Source: Lepidurus packardi (lineage: Eukaryota > Arthropoda > Branchiopoda > Notostraca > Triopsidae). Taken from it: DNA of 64,000 bases. Under the pieces are notes generated by a model. The model made no database searches. It was not told the DNA's origin and worked only from the letters and a program-made list of their open reading frames with translations. The position numbers were made by a program, and so were the translations under genes. This document shows, one piece after another, positions 41,008 to 54,127 of the stretch (its first letter is position 1; every line of letters begins with the position of its first letter). The stretch lies in contig JAKZAN010000007.1 in the NCBI GenBank assembly GCA_023053545.1, forward strand, positions 9,176,001 through 9,240,000, read 5' to 3'.

Positions 41008-43079
41008 TCAACATTCACTATCGAATTTCGTCAATTCTTCTTTAATGGAATTAATGAGGTCGATTGCAGGATCGGACGGAGGTAAATGAGGCCACTCTGG
41101 ATACGACTGGGCGTGTACATGTAATCCCCTTACAAAGGGTTCTTGATAATCTAATTCGTTTCTAGCGATCAGCTGGGCTTCCGAGGAATGCAGGTCGCCG
41201 ATAGATGGCTCTGAGTTGGCCCACGCCGACTGCGCGGCGTGGCTCACGTAACGCGGAGATCTTGTAACCGGCATTTCCTCTGCCGATGCCGGCCTGAGAT
41301 TCTCCACCATGACGGTAGTAGTCTCTCGTAGGCCAAACACCGCAGAAGAAACCCTGGTTGGGATTAAACTCCCGGATTTTACCTTCAAAATCCCCGACCT
41401 GGGTCTCACTGCTTCACCCGTGGGTGACGTCATCGGAGGAGTTCTCGTCCCTTGCTCGGTGGGTTCACTCACGTCCAGATTCGTTATACTTACGCGCTTG
41501 TGCTTCCCTCTAGCGGAAACTGGCTTTGCCGGCAGGATGTCCACCTCCGGCACTTGCAAGAAGGTGGGGTTGGAGTGTCCTACCTCCTCGGCTGAATCAC
41601 TAGAATCAGTCGAGCTATTTGGACTTGCCTCTTGTCTACGCTTATTCCTGGATTTTCTTTTCACTCCCCGCACCCCACGACTGGGCTTATTAGGCTCCTG
41701 GCAACACTTTCGGAACTCGGTGCGCTCGCTTCCTGTAGGGGACATGGACTCCCTCCGCGCAGGCGCGGTACGCGGCCGTGGCCGACGTTTGGGTCGTTTA
41801 ACCTCCGTTTGTGCCCCATGTTTTGAGTCAGTCGTTCCAAATTTGGGAGTTTCTATACTAATTTGCGTTCCTTTCTCTACTCTGCGGATCGGAGTCTCTA
41901 CCTGCGGATTAGCGAGTACGTGAAATACAAATCAGTTGAGCTATTTTTCTTGTTGTGAATGATCTAACCTGGAAATCACGATTTCCTAAGCCTTGTTGAG
42001 CGATTCTTTGGCTTTTTTTGAAGTTTTTGCGGGTTAAGAAACCCACCAAGACTAATAGCATGACCACAACCACAACCACGATCACAATCACTGCTATTAG
42101 CCATGATGACAGCTTCCCGGATGACGCACTTGTATATGCCAAGTACGCTGTAAATTTAATAGATTTAATTAAACCGAAATGATGTTATAATCATTAATTA
42201 GAGCGACAGTTTAGAGAGTCTTACGTTCAGCCTTGACGAGAACGAGTTTGCATAAATCCACAGCATTGGCATCAGGATGAGTGCACAAATCCATGGTGAC
42301 TTGGCTTTCGGAGATCCGACGCCGGAGGCGTTCCACTGCCTCTGTCGCGAGAATAAACTTGGTTTCGTTTGTATCGTACACAGAATAAAGCATATGCACA
42401 TCACTCATCTCTTTGGCCGGTCTGGTAATGTTGTGGATCAACACTTCAACGTTATGGAAACTTTCCAAACTTGTGGTCCTGTTTTGAACAGTTTCCCGCT
42501 TCTTCCCTTTCAAGATGGCGGCGAACGCGTGGCGGTACACGCGGTTTAGGCGTGCTTCCATAGCCTCATGGAACTCTGGGCTGCTTTCACTCATATTAGT
42601 GCGCACCACAGTCCGTATCCAGTATTCTAACGAAGGAACAGACCACTTGCTCCACAGAGAGCTGTTGGTAGGCCATACTGGCGTGGGATTAACACTCACG
42701 GTGAAAGTAGGCGTTGGTTCGATGCCCAAACGCTGAGTTGGGGTGGATGAACACAGCACAAAGGTTTCATCTTCCCCTAGCCACGTTTCCGAGGGCGCAA
42801 CAGGAAATTCGGATGCTAATGAAGGCGAGTTGGGGACAAATCGAGGGGAAGGACGGTAGGTTAACGTGAAGGTAATAGTCGCCGTTCGGTAGACGGTCGT
42901 TGTGATCCAGTAAGTGACGCCATCTTCACCATCGCCTGAGCCACTCCAGAAAAAGTCGTCAAAACGGTCCGGCTTCTCGTCCCGGCTCAAAGAGGGCGCC
43001 ATAGAGGGTTCCAGCTCAATTATCTCAGCCCCAAACTCATTTGCCTCTAATTCACGTGCGTTGGTCATATTGAGGAATT
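41008..43079 (-). CDS. Type I membrane protein, possibly KIAA1549-like; 5' end incomplete
   Basis: Three joined exons: 42225-43079, 41969-42147 and 41008-41901, all GT-AG. The first is entered from an unseen upstream exon through a CCCCCCTTCAG acceptor, so the signal peptide lies further upstream. The ectodomain is rich in Ser, Thr and Pro and ends in a compact region (YWIRTVVRTNMS, HNVEVLIHNITRPAKE, VHMLYSVYDTNETKF, CTHPDANAVDLC). A single hydrophobic helix (WLIAVIVIVVVVVVMLLVLV) follows, then a basic, Pro/Ser-rich cytoplasmic tail of about 330 residues with a highly basic KRPKRRPRPR stretch. The layout and the pre-membrane region suggest the KIAA1549/UPF0606 family, but this is from memory and uncertain. 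The start at Met in FLNMTNA is possible if no upstream exon exists. Confidence 0.6.
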
Positions 43080-44502
43080 CTGAAGGGGGGACGCAACACA
43101 AAGCCAGATTAGTTTTTCACCGTTGCCACGGGTTACATCCACAGATACAATTTCAACGTGTACCACGCGTCACGCACCATCAGACGGTTCCCGGTTCAAT
43201 AAACTTTCTGCACAAAAGCCCAAACATCCAATACCAACATATGGCCTCTACTGCAATAATTACTTACAACTAGTACAACTATAACATATAATATCTGCAG
43301 TTAAGTTACCACCACTTCAAAGGCATCTTAGGAACTATTCGTAAACGTGATAAAGCAACCTAGGGTTAGAAATTCAGGGAAAGTTAGATGAACCTGAGGT
43401 TGAAGTAAGGTTCTCCTTGAGGATCCTGTCAGGAGCAGCTTGGGCCATACTCGAGATACTCCACAAGTGGCTGACGCTGAAGAAATACAGCGTCCAGAGC
43501 ATAGTTCTTCCTTAGCTTCCCATCCTACGATACCAATTCACGCGTTTACAACCCCAGATATAGATCTCTACACAAAGTTGGTTGATTTCTTTGTTTTTCA
43601 AGGGAATTTAGTTTACTTGCGTGAATCATGCCGACCGTGTTCTGCAGCAATCGACGTCCACGACACATATGAAGGGTGTATGGATCATGTGGCCTTCTTT
43701 GGTCCTGGGCATCGAGTCAATCAATAACAATGGGGCAGGGCAGAATGCAAAGGGGGGGGAGTAGGTATAGTGGTGGATGGCAATGAAAGGTATTATAGAA
43801 AGAGTGGTATTTCGCGTGCGGGTCTGTATGTTTCACGCTTGGAGTCTTTAAACCCCCCTCTAACGGGTTTTTGTTCTGTTTACACGTGACTACCCGTGCT
43901 CGACACGATCCGGATGAACCATTAGCGCAATACTCCATTCTCCTCTTTGGGTACTACGTGTATAAAGTTCCACTTCTAATCTTTCCTAAAAAACAATCCT
44001 TCGCATTCCAGATAATTTGTGAGGTTGCGTAAATCCCTATCGATCAACTTCCGGACAAAAGGGAAGAGAAGGAAGAGTCACTTCCGCTAATCATTGACTA
44101 AACCGGAGTTTCTTTTGACATAGTGGCAAACCCACTCAAAGAAGGAACAATTGATCTTTGGACTCTTAATTGTGGGTTGGGATTTTCTTGAACAGTTCCG
44201 GTGAAGCATGCGTTTGCTGATAAGGATATGTCAATGTCTTAGATAACTGGGACATATACTAGCCTCTTTATAGGAGTTTCCGATCGGCAAACACGCGTTT
44301 AGCGAACCCGGTCAGTGGTCGGGGATGTCCGTGGAATTCTGTGGTTTTTAAGCGGAATTGGTGTTTTCTCTGTACACGTCATCTAGAGATCTTTGTACAA
44401 AAGCTTGCGTGCTAAACATCCATACTTCAGTCAACTAAGTGCCACCGTTTGAAACTGTTAATCTTATAATTTGTAGAAAAAAGAAACTAATATAAGTGAA
44501 TC
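43080..44502. other. Spacer, possible 5' exons of the membrane-protein gene
   Basis: Should include upstream exon(s) and the promoter of the minus-strand type I membrane protein and the promoter of the plus-strand M28-like gene. A plus-strand frame at 43440-43727 has no recognisable domain. No exon could be placed with confidence. Confidence 0.35.
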
Positions 44503-46571
44503 ATGTATACTTCCACGAAGAAAGTCTGTTTGTACCTGATTGGATTTTGCCTCTTCAATTGTAAGTAGAGATAGTCTAAACTAGTCTTAACTAGTTCGAC
44601 AACAACAATTAACATAAGACCTCCTTCATGCAATTAGCCTAAAAGTAAAGTAAAGTAAAACGAAGTTAAATTCTGATTTGAAATAGTTTAATATTTTGGA
44701 CACTTCATTAGTACTGCGAATTTAGTTGTTTAAGAACAGTTTGCAGGAATTTCAACTCAATTGGGATCTTAAGTTAACAGTTAAAGTCGATTTAATATTT
44801 ACACTACCATTTCTGGCGACTTGCTATTAGCGTTTCAAATGATCAAATTGAAACAAAGTCAGTTGATTCCGTTTTCCACTTGCTAGTAGAAATAAAAGTA
44901 GGGAAATGTCCTGTGTAAATAGTGCCGGATGTTTAAACCGGATATCCTCCACATGCAAATGAATTAGAAAACATCCCATCTTGCCAAAAAACAAAATAAA
45001 AGTAAAAAATTGGTAATCAAAGCGTTTGTACTGATAATTGCAGGTATCTCGGACAGCCAAACCCTTCGAGTAGGCTCAAAGTCATCAGGGCGGACAGAAC
45101 GCTACCTCGAATTGCTGCAGAAGTACTTTGCCCAGCCCCGCCATCCTTTCACCGCTGAAGAGAATTGGCTTTTAGCACGTACTGGAGTCATTGAACAGTT
45201 CGAAGACATCATTAGCAATATTCCTGGCACTAAACTCGAAAACCAAGCATTCAGATCAGAAGTTTTTGCCGCTCGTGATCTTAAAGTTCCCGTAAGTTTA
45301 AAAAATGTCGTTTTGTCATCAACAGAGTTTAAAGAATGAATGAATTTAGGTTGAAGGAGAGAATATCATTGCTACTTTCGAAGGAAGTGCCTGGGGCACT
45401 CCTAAAGATGAGATTCTCGTCATTGGAGCTCATTATGACAGTGACGCCGAAACATTAGGTATCGATGATAATGGCTCAGGTGTGGTTGCCATGTTGGAAG
45501 TAGCTAGAATGTTAGCCGAAGCTCTAGCAACGCATAAATGCAATCTAAAATACACCGTCATGTTCGTAGCCTTCGATATCCAGCGCCACGAGCATGTAAG
45601 TCTGCTCTAAACTCATAGTTTACAGTTAATTTACTACTCTATAATTACATTAAATGATTAGAATTAAATATTAATTTCGGGTTATTTCAGGCACTGACTT
45701 GGTACGAGGAAGAAGGTACTGGGAGTCACGTTTTCGTTCGAGAGAAGCTCCAAACGCTCTTATACCAAGGATTCTTCCCGAAGTTCAAAGGAGCAATCCT
45801 ACTCGACGCCATTTTGAATTATGCTGATGCTCCCGCTTCGCAAGTCCTTCCAGAAGCTTTCGATGAAGTAAAAACAAGATAAAATCACAACGAGACTAAC
45901 TTAAACTCATTCCCTCTGTTAACTTAGACTTTTCCAGTGGCCAACAAACACATTCAAGAAAATGGGTTCAAAGGCGACTTTATTGGCCTAATAAACCAAA
46001 ATGAACGCTACAACTCAACCCACTTGACAAATACAATCGTTGCTACCTGGAATTCAGTGGCCAATAGTCAACAGTTTCCATTGTTGGATATGGAAGTCAA
46101 AGCGGACAAACTCACTACCGCACTTTACGAGTTTCTAAGACAAGATCATTTGGCATTTTGGAACAATGTTGTTAGAAATACGCCTCAACCGTTGCCTGCT
46201 GTTTTGTTAACCGACACTGGTATTTGAATTTTCGAACTTTCCTGTAGGAAAACCGTCCCTACCTCCCCGCCTTTTTTCTTTGTTAGGTAAATGGAGAAAC
46301 ATGCCTGGCGAATGCCCTCATCCTTGTCAAGTAGCCACAATTTTGAATGAAAACCACCTAGGTTTATTAGAACAAACTGTCGAAACGCTTTTCCGTACCG
46401 TTATCTCCATGCAAGCAGAAGGTAGACACTCAAAGTAAAACTAAAACAACTCATATCAACTCTATTTTCGGAACAGAAACGTTACAGACCAACGGAAATC
46501 AGCAAAAGATTGCAACTACGATATCAGTAATGTTACCTATCATCCTGGCTGCCTTATTCTCTCGAAACTAA
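44503..46571 (+). CDS. M28-family metallopeptidase-like protein, probably GPI-anchored
   Basis: Predicted 416 residues. Exons: 44503-44560, 45044-45291, 45350-45595, 45691-45867, 45928-46219, 46287-46421 and 46477-46571. Signal peptide at the N terminus. The zinc-peptidase core shows VIGAHYDSDAE and GIDDNGSGVVAMLEVARML (first His and the bridging Asp), LLDAILNYADAP (Asp), and DHLAFWNN followed by LPAVLLTDTGKWRN. The usual D-x-E-E-x-G-x-x-G-S motif is not contiguous: FVAFDIQRHEH is followed, across an intron, by WYEEEGTGSHVFV, as if 11-12 residues were inserted before the Glu pair. The C-terminal His motif (normally RNP-YH) is also stretched to RNMPGECPH. The protein ends in a short hydrophobic tail with no cytoplasmic part, as in a GPI signal. 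Stop codons of this gene and NAT10 are 93 bp apart. Confidence 0.8.
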
Positions 46572-46664
46572 GCTTGTATAGCTTTAAACATATAATTTAT
46601 GCTTTTTGTATATTCTCTATTGATCGCCCGAAATACAAATTCGTTTTACAAGAGATAAAACACT

Positions 46665-49600
46665 TTACTTCTTCCGGAATTTCTTCTTGTCTTTCTTCCC
46701 CATTCGTTTTAATTCAGTATCAATCAAGGAATCGTCTTCCACCGGTCGTTTCTCCCCGCTGGAAATATAGTACAAGCCATTCATTAACCCGATAAATATA
46801 AATCTTATCAGTTTTTCTCCGCTTTTATTACCTTTTGACGCTGACAGATGCTTTGGCAGAGCCAGTTGATAACACCTTCTGCCATTCATCTTCCGAGCCT
46901 TTAATCGCGAACCGAGATAAGTCTTCTTTTTTCAACTTGCTCAGTTCTTTACGCTGCTGTTCTTTCAGCACCTGAAAGGAATCCCTTGAGTTAGAACTGC
47001 CTTGACTTTTCAACCTTCAAACTTGTACTTTAGTATCTTCTTCAAATTCCGTGTCCAACGTTTTGGCAATCCCATTGTTTTCCATTTCTGAAAGCTTGGC
47101 CTTCATCAAATTCCTGCCATCTTTCTTCAGGTTCATGGCAGCAGCTATCTCTTCTTCCATAATCGAGTTGAAATACTGCGATGCTTTCCTTATCGCACGA
47201 TTAAAAAGACCCAAGAGTTGAGTCGCAGGCAATTCCAATTCCTTGGATAAATCATCGACTGTTTTATGCTGCAAACCCAAACCCAGCAGAATAGCCTAGG
47301 AACATTTAAAAGCAATCTTAATTCCATTCTCGAAAATGTGAACATAACCGAAATAATTTGAAAAATTTCAAAATGAACAGGAGGGAAAAATCCCTTCTGA
47401 GTCACGGGAAATTACCGCTTGGGCAGCTGAAAAGTGAACGTCACCCATTTTTTTGGCAAAATACAAGTGAGCTAATGACGGCAATAAATCAGTAATTAAG
47501 TGATAATCTGCCATGTTTTGAGAGTAAAGTTCCAAGCGTTTTAGATCGTACGGAGTCATTAGAACCTCCAATTCATGTTTGGAAAGACCTAAAAGACAGG
47601 AACAAATCAATGAATCAATGCAAGAAAATTCTGAGACAAATACAATTACCAGAAGCTTGGGCTTCTACGGCTTTGTTCTGTAGCAAGGCTAGGGCCAAGG
47701 CAGGGTTAAATTGGCGGAATTGGAATCCTAAAAGGGACAAGAATCTTCGGCGGAAGTCCACCCAAAAGGCTTGTAGCCAATCAATGTTGGTTTCTCGGGC
47801 GTGTAAGACTTTGAGCATGATACAAGAATGCTCGCCTGTGAGGTCATTCGCAGTTTGACGCAAGTACACAGGTACGTAGCTGCCTTTCTTCCAAAATTTC
47901 AGCAAAGGCGCGGTAAGACCGTAAGACACGCCCATATAATCCAAACGTTCCGCTTGTCGTTCGGTCAATTTCAGTAAAAGAGGGGGCAGATTCTTTCTGG
48001 GTCCTAAAACAAGTTATTTTTCAAGATTTCCAAGTCAAGACTTGATTTCAGTTCCATTTTTACCTAAACTTTCTTTCAAGAGATCCAAATCATCATGTCC
48101 GACGGTTTCTAACTCGGTTTTAACTTCAGCCTCATCAATATTCGGTATCTTGAGCTCGTAATAAGCTTGTAGAACCTCCAACGCCCGACTTCCATACCCC
48201 ATCTATGAACAAAATTAAAAACTGAATAAAATATAACTAAATAAGGTAAAAATTCCATAAAACAAAATTCCATAAAATAAAAACTCAACAAATTTAGAAT
48301 AAATCACACAACAACGCGTTTCAATCTGAGATTCCACTAAGATTCTACCAATCAACAATGAAATTCTTTCCATGTGAAACGACTTCCTATCTTCTAACAA
48401 TGAATTTCTGTTCTTCGGATGCTGATAATGAAAAAATCTCTCGCGGGTAGGCTAACAATGAAATTCTTGTACGGAACACACAAAGAATGAACTTTTGTTA
48501 TAGAATGCTAACATCGAAATTCCGTAGTAAACAAAAGATGAACTTTGATGGATAAGAATAGAAACTATGCGTTAGATAAATCAGAGAATAGGGATAAGAC
48601 TATAAGATTCACCTTTTGGTAATCTGGATGCGTGGCAATTCGAACAATTCGGGCGCCTGACAGTGAAGGGAAGTCTTGATCTTGGAATTGTTGGGCTATA
48701 CTCCAAGGAATAAGATCGCCTGATGCTCTTTGACCTCGGGCCAATCCTTGCATGATGGAATTTTTGGAAATCTCGCCTTCCAAACACACTTGCACTGCGC
48801 AGAGTACTTCTGGCAGGGAAGTTTGTTGAGGATGAACGGGTCCCAACAATACAAACAAATGATGGGCAGGCGCATCTGACAGCATTTGCAGATCATTCGG
48901 CGTATTCTATATAAAAAAAAAGAAAAATACAATAATTCCAAACTTGTCCTTAATTAAGCGGAGAGCAAATTCCAATTCCTCTCAAAAATACTTGGATAAA
49001 AATCCCCAAATTTAAGAATTACTTTTAAGTTAAATTACTTCTAAGATCAAATTACTTTTAAGTTAAATTAAGTTCAATAAACCAAAATTAGCCTTCTATA
49101 ATTATAAAATTCCATGTTAGATTGCTTCAATTTACATTAAAATACCTACCATTATATATTAAAAAGCTTCCATTTCCTCTCAAAAATACTTTGATAAAAA
49201 TCCCCAAATTTAAGAATTACTTTTAAGATTCAAATTACTTTGAAGTTAAATTAAGTTCAATAAACCAAAATTAGCCTTCTATAATAATACAATTCCTTGT
49301 TAGATTGCTTCAATGTACATTAAAATAGCTACCATTCTATATTAAATAGCTTCCATTATTTATTAGAAATTACTTTGTAATGAGACGCCACGAATAAGGA
49401 CATTATTCGCTGTAAAAACGCTTCGGACGCTTTATGGTAGGAGAAAAGCGTATCTCTGTTTACATAATACAGTTCGCATTCTTGCGGGGAAGGACAACCG
49501 GAAGTTAATGACTGGATTAATGTGGCATCCAAGCATAACAACCCATTTAGCCAGCTTTCCACTGAATCGCCTGGTTTGTACCGAATTGATTCGTTTAAGG

Positions 49601-51411
49601 TAACCTAAATAAAATACGCAAAATTATTTCCATTTTCTTTCCAATTCTTTATTTACTGGGGAGGGGATTTTAAGGTTATTTTCTGTTTACTTCAGCTAAG
49701 GATCTTCCTGTAGCATTATCTTTGCTATTCTTCACTCCAAACGCCAGACTTTGCTGTCTTAACTGCTCCACAAGCTTCAATGACAAGGACCGACCCGTTC
49801 CTTCATAGCCATTGATGGTAGATGCCATGAAAACCAAATAAGGTCCCAATAAGGCCTTCACAAGTGGCAAAGGAATGGCTGCAGCTTCATCAATGACCAC
49901 CAATTCAGCTTGCCCGAGTTTGGCTGCATCACCAGGATGGATATATTGAATAGTTTGCCTATGATCTCGCATAACATTCACTCGAACGACTGCTTTGTTG
50001 AACTCAGGGTTGGTGGACTGGATTACCTCGTAATCTATGTGTTCTTGGTACTCCAAGGCGTCAAAACCTTTGAAACAGAATTCGAAATCAGTCCCAAAAC
50101 AAAAGAATTCACAAGCGAAACGTAAGAAAAATGCTAAAAATACCTTTGAGGATGAATTCGAAGAGGGTTTTCAAATTCTCAGGACTTGGACTCGTCACGA
50201 ATATGTTGGAATAGCCAAAACCGACTGCTGTAGCCATGGCCAACCCCAAAGCAGCTGATTTGCCACGCCCTCGAGCTGCTGTGAGACTCACAGTGGCTCT
50301 CAACGTCTTTTCAGAGATGGCTTCCACGAATTTCAACAATCCTTTTGCTTGGTCGACTGTTTTACAAAGATTGACTAAGACTCCAACAGGCTGAACGTCA
50401 TGTAGACTTTCTTTCAAGGCTTTTAACTCGTCTTCGTTGGGCTGGACTTGATCGTTTTCGGATTTCGAGACTGGAGCGATGGCTAGCGCGTGGGAGGAAA
50501 TTGGGAGCACATTTAGCTGGTCATCTACGACTAAACAGTTCTTACAAGACGCCAGAGAGAGAATAAACCTAAAAGACAAGGTATTTTGGAAACTCGAAAC
50601 TATTTTTTTAAATTATTTGAGAAGTTTTACCGCTCATTAAACCTTCCTACAACGTCTTGGTGAGCTTCAGTGCGGTAACGAGAGTGCACATCCATTGATA
50701 AGGTGTATAACTGCTTTAGAGAGGTGACAGATTTGAGGAGTAAGACGACCACACCCCCTCCTTCAACTGTTTCGATGGTTCGAGCAAGAAGATTGGGAGT
50801 AAGAGCTTCGAAATCCTAGAAAATAGGTGTAAAAACGTTAGAAAAGACCAAAAGTCTTGTTAAAAGATGAAGAGAAGGTGGTTTACTTGCAAGATGCACA
50901 TGCCAAAGGTGTTGCCAAGAATCTTGTGAGTTTCTGCGTAGTAGCAATAGCGGATATCGGTGGAAGAAACGAAAAGTTCAAAAGGATCTTCCTCATTCAC
51001 GTCGAGTTTGCCCGATTTCATCTTCTTTTGAAGCTGTCGCATTCGTTTTTTACGGTGGCTAAGCAAGAGTTTCATTAGCTAATAATTGTAAGAGTTTATT
51101 CTTGGAAAAGATAATAGCAGTAGAAATAAGAACTCGTGTAACATATACCTGCTGAAGCCTAAATCTTTCTTGTAACACCAAAGCACGCTGGGACGGGCTT
51201 TTATGGAGGCTTTGGATAACATATGATGTAGAATAACGATCTAAAAGGCACAAAGGAAGGAGAGTTGATTAATGAATCAAGAGACTAAGAGTTATGTTGT
51301 TACCTGGTCTCGTCCTTTGTCTCCCACGACCACAAAGAAGGAACGATGGCCCAAATGAATGCCATTTTCCAACAGCACTCTAATCCTATTATCTATCTTC
51401 TTACGAACCAT
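46665..51411 (-). CDS. NAT10: RNA cytidine acetyltransferase NAT10 (Kre33)
   Basis: Predicted 1,016 residues (human 1,025). Fourteen exons: 51304-51411, 51149-51240, 50887-51058, 50631-50815, 50144-50568, 49691-50067, 49374-49604, 48613-48906, 48064-48202, 47650-48003, 47416-47588, 47029-47295, 46832-46971 and 46665-46758. The enzyme makes N4-acetylcytidine in 18S rRNA, and in tRNA Ser/Leu with THUMPD1, using acetyl-CoA and ATP in the nucleolus. Landmarks: KKIDNRIR start; SHRKKRMRQLQKKMK; helicase domain with Walker A TAARGRGKSAALG (about 283-295) and Walker B VVIDEAAAIPLP; INGYEGTGRSLSLKL; GNAT domain with GEISKNSIM, ASGDLIPW, RIATHPDYQKMGYGSRAL (about 618-635); LDYMGVSYGLT and the tRNA-binding tail, ending in a Lys-rich nuclear-localisation stretch. 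All motifs are intact. Convergent with the M28-like gene. Confidence 0.95.
48970..49360. repeat. Tandem duplication of about 195 bp in a NAT10 intron
   Basis: Blocks CCTCTCAAAAATACTT, ATAAAAATCCCCAAATTTAA, GTTCAATAAACCAAAATTAG and GTTAGATTGCTTCAAT each occur twice in the same order, offset about 195 bp. The array fills most of the longest NAT10 intron (48907-49373). A/T-rich and non-coding. Confidence 0.85.
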
Positions 51412-53800
51412 GGTTTATTCAGTGTTGGGCTCAGTTAATCGGTACTCTTTCCAGCAACCCAAACCCACGTGGGTTGAATCTTTACTGTTTTAGCTGTTAT
51501 CTAAAGCAAAGGAATGTAATCCTCCAGTGGGATAACACTCTTTTCTTTGAAATCATTTGTTACTTAACACAACTAGCGCCTCTAGTATTGGATTCTTAAA
51601 AGAATCAAAAGTTCAAAGGTCTTCCGTTGGAAGCGGGACTAGAAACTTGTTCTGGAATTCCTAGAAAAAAATTTAAAAGTATTTTTCCGAGTGTTACCTT
51701 AGCTCCAGAAAAAGGACAGGAAATTGATACAGATCTGTTCCATGGAAAACTCAAATCCCAGGTAATCCTATACCCTTCAATCCTAGATTGTGCTCCACGA
51801 CTTTGTTGTCGATTTAATTGTCGGTTTCCAATCCCCAGCCGAGACATCCGATGTAAATTTCATTGTGGTGTGAACAAATTTTAAGAGATTGTAATAGAAT
51901 ATGAATATGTAATAGATTATTTTAAGAGAATATGTAATAGCCAAGAGCTAGCAAAGATATTGATAAATTATGCCCTAGTTTTTAAGTACAGTATTAGGAG
52001 AGTTTAATTAAGAATGAACATTAACAGGAATTAACATAACATGCACATGGATTAGATGTGCAAGAAGATAAATTTCTTTCTTTCCAAGAGGGAGGAATAT
52101 ATCGTTACATAATATTTCATAAATTAACTGCTGTCATTAAGAATTTTCAAAATGGCCGCAACGCGGCTGGCAGCTAATTCGCGCTATTTTCATTGTTTGT
52201 TTATAATTGCTTGTGACATCTCCCAGTTGTGGTGCAACGCTATTTTTATTGTTAGTGATCCTTTGGAGAAATCTAAATGCAAACTGAAGTTCGCTTGAAG
52301 GTAAATTAAGCGTTTGAAATATACGTTGACCTTATTTAACGTTAAATTTCGCTGACTTTGAAACTGTGAAAGGTGTTTCTATAAATGTGTAAACATGCTA
52401 TAGTTTTACTGACAGTTGTAGACATAATTAGATCATTCTTCTTCATATGTCGATTAGGGTCCTTCGCTATAAAAGGGATGATATATTAAGTTGAATTTGA
52501 ATTAAAATGTTAAGGTACGGAAGTATCCTGGAAAAACCTCAATATAATCCACACGTAAGATCACGTAAAATCCCTTAATTCCCGTAAATATATAACAAAT
52601 CCTAATGGTGTTTGAGAGTTCTTTTTTTTAGAAACAAACTTTATCGACAGATACAGATCCTGTCTAATGCAACGCAACATAAGCCTAAGAGGACAACCTA
52701 AATTCTTCGTCTTAATTTCCGAAGTTTTTTCTTATTTTTCTTAAACTTTCAGTTTCTTTCAGTTTCTACCTAAGAACCGTAGCCAGTTTCTCAACCACTG
52801 AAAGTGGCACTGAGTTTCCATTTCAAAGTGGATTCGAACAAACGGTTGAGTTTACGGTTTAAATCGCGGGATTTCCTGCACACTTTAACATTGACTTTCC
52901 TCTCGAAACCTTTGTCATTGATCCCAATAAAGCGCCAGATGCATTGCTTAGGGGGGTGAGGGTGGGGGGGACTTTGCATTTCAATATAAACCCAAAGTGT
53001 GTGAAGAGGCCGATGATTGCGACGGATGACAGATACAAACAGCTTGTATATGCTCAGAAAAGTCTGCCTCGCTTCCTCAACACTCGCCGAACCTTCATTT
53101 CAAAGGGAATTCTGTTCAAATCATGACTCATTTACGGACTCCGAGTCCAACTAGAACATAAGCACCAGAATAAGGAACAATAGGCCAAGTAAAAGCTACT
53201 GTAGCCAGCAAGTCCAAGTGAACTGACCACTGTCCAGCTTTTATGGACTTTCGCGAGGTCAGAAAAGCCATATCTTTTGCTCCACTATGGGCAAGCAAGC
53301 AGAGCGGTTTCCGGATCCGGTCACGTGAACTTTTCTATTCAACCTAGAATGACCCTTTCATTTCCTTAACAAGTCTCGAGCACAGTTACTCTGCTGAACA
53401 TTTCGAACCATAGTTTACTTTCTCCACGCTTCAAACTTGGAATTTCCCAGCTTTTATTTCATCCCAAAATTCCCAGAATTTCCCTTACCACAATCACTCA
53501 AATCTTCGTTGTAAACTCACTTGAATCTTACTGAACTCGCCCCAAAACGTACGGACTTGGGCAACGGGATATGGATAGAGCGCTTTTCAGGATACCATTT
53601 CTGGTTCTGATCCTCAATTACTTAATGAATATGAATATGTCCGCCATCTTTGTGTCCTCGTACCAAAGCAAAGGCCCGCCAGAAAAGGAAGTCCCGGAAG
53701 TGGTCCTCATCATGTTTATGACCAACGATTCCCATCCCCAGCGGAGATCCGCTCGTCCATGAGAGGGCACGTGGCCATATGAATATGCAAATCAGTTCTA
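51412..53800. other. Gene-poor stretch upstream of NAT10
   Basis: After the NAT10 promoter a plus-strand open segment at about 51600-51761 ends in a donor-like CCCAG-GTAATCC and reads as a plausible exon (IPRKKFKSIFPSVTLAPEKG), but no partner exon was found. At 52277 a short ATG exon (MQTEVRLK) followed by GTAAATT could be a first coding exon with a long intron. Neither is supported further. The rest is non-coding by eye. Confidence 0.3.
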
Positions 53801-53901
53801 GAGTTGAATAGCCATCGAGCCTCTGCTCTAGCTCTTCTTAGAATCGAGAATCATCTGTGTAGAAACACTCTTGGCCGCAACGACACTATTACACATCCCA
53901 G

Positions 53902-54127
53902 AACTCAAGTTCTAACAACCGGGAGTTATCAAAAAATAGCCGGAGTAACGCTACGAGTGCGGTTTAGCGGCAAAATACTTGGGTATTGGTCTTAAATAGG
54001 ATCGCTAACAATGAAACTCAAGTTCTAACAACCGGAGTTATCAAAAAATAGCCGGAGTAACGCTACGAGTGCGGTTTAGCGGCAAAATAGTTGGGTATTG
54101 GTCTTCCTAAGGATCGCTAACAATGAA
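53902..54127. repeat. Tandem direct repeat, 113 bp, two copies
   Basis: Copies start at 53902 and 54015 with ACTCAAGTTCTAACAACCG and end with GATCGCTAACAATGAA. They differ by an extra G, one base in ACTTGGG/GTTGGG, and AAATA against CCTAA near the end, so they are recent. Confidence 0.95.

Noticed and set aside
45350..45760. Calling the M28-like protein catalytically dead for loss of the Glu pair
   Set aside because: A Glu run followed by G and GS occurs 11-12 residues downstream, so loss of the catalytic Glu cannot be claimed from sequence alone.
51600..51884. Small plus-strand protein gene near the NAT10 start
   Set aside because: The frame resembles an exon up to a donor at 51762, but no start, partner exon or known domain could be linked to it.
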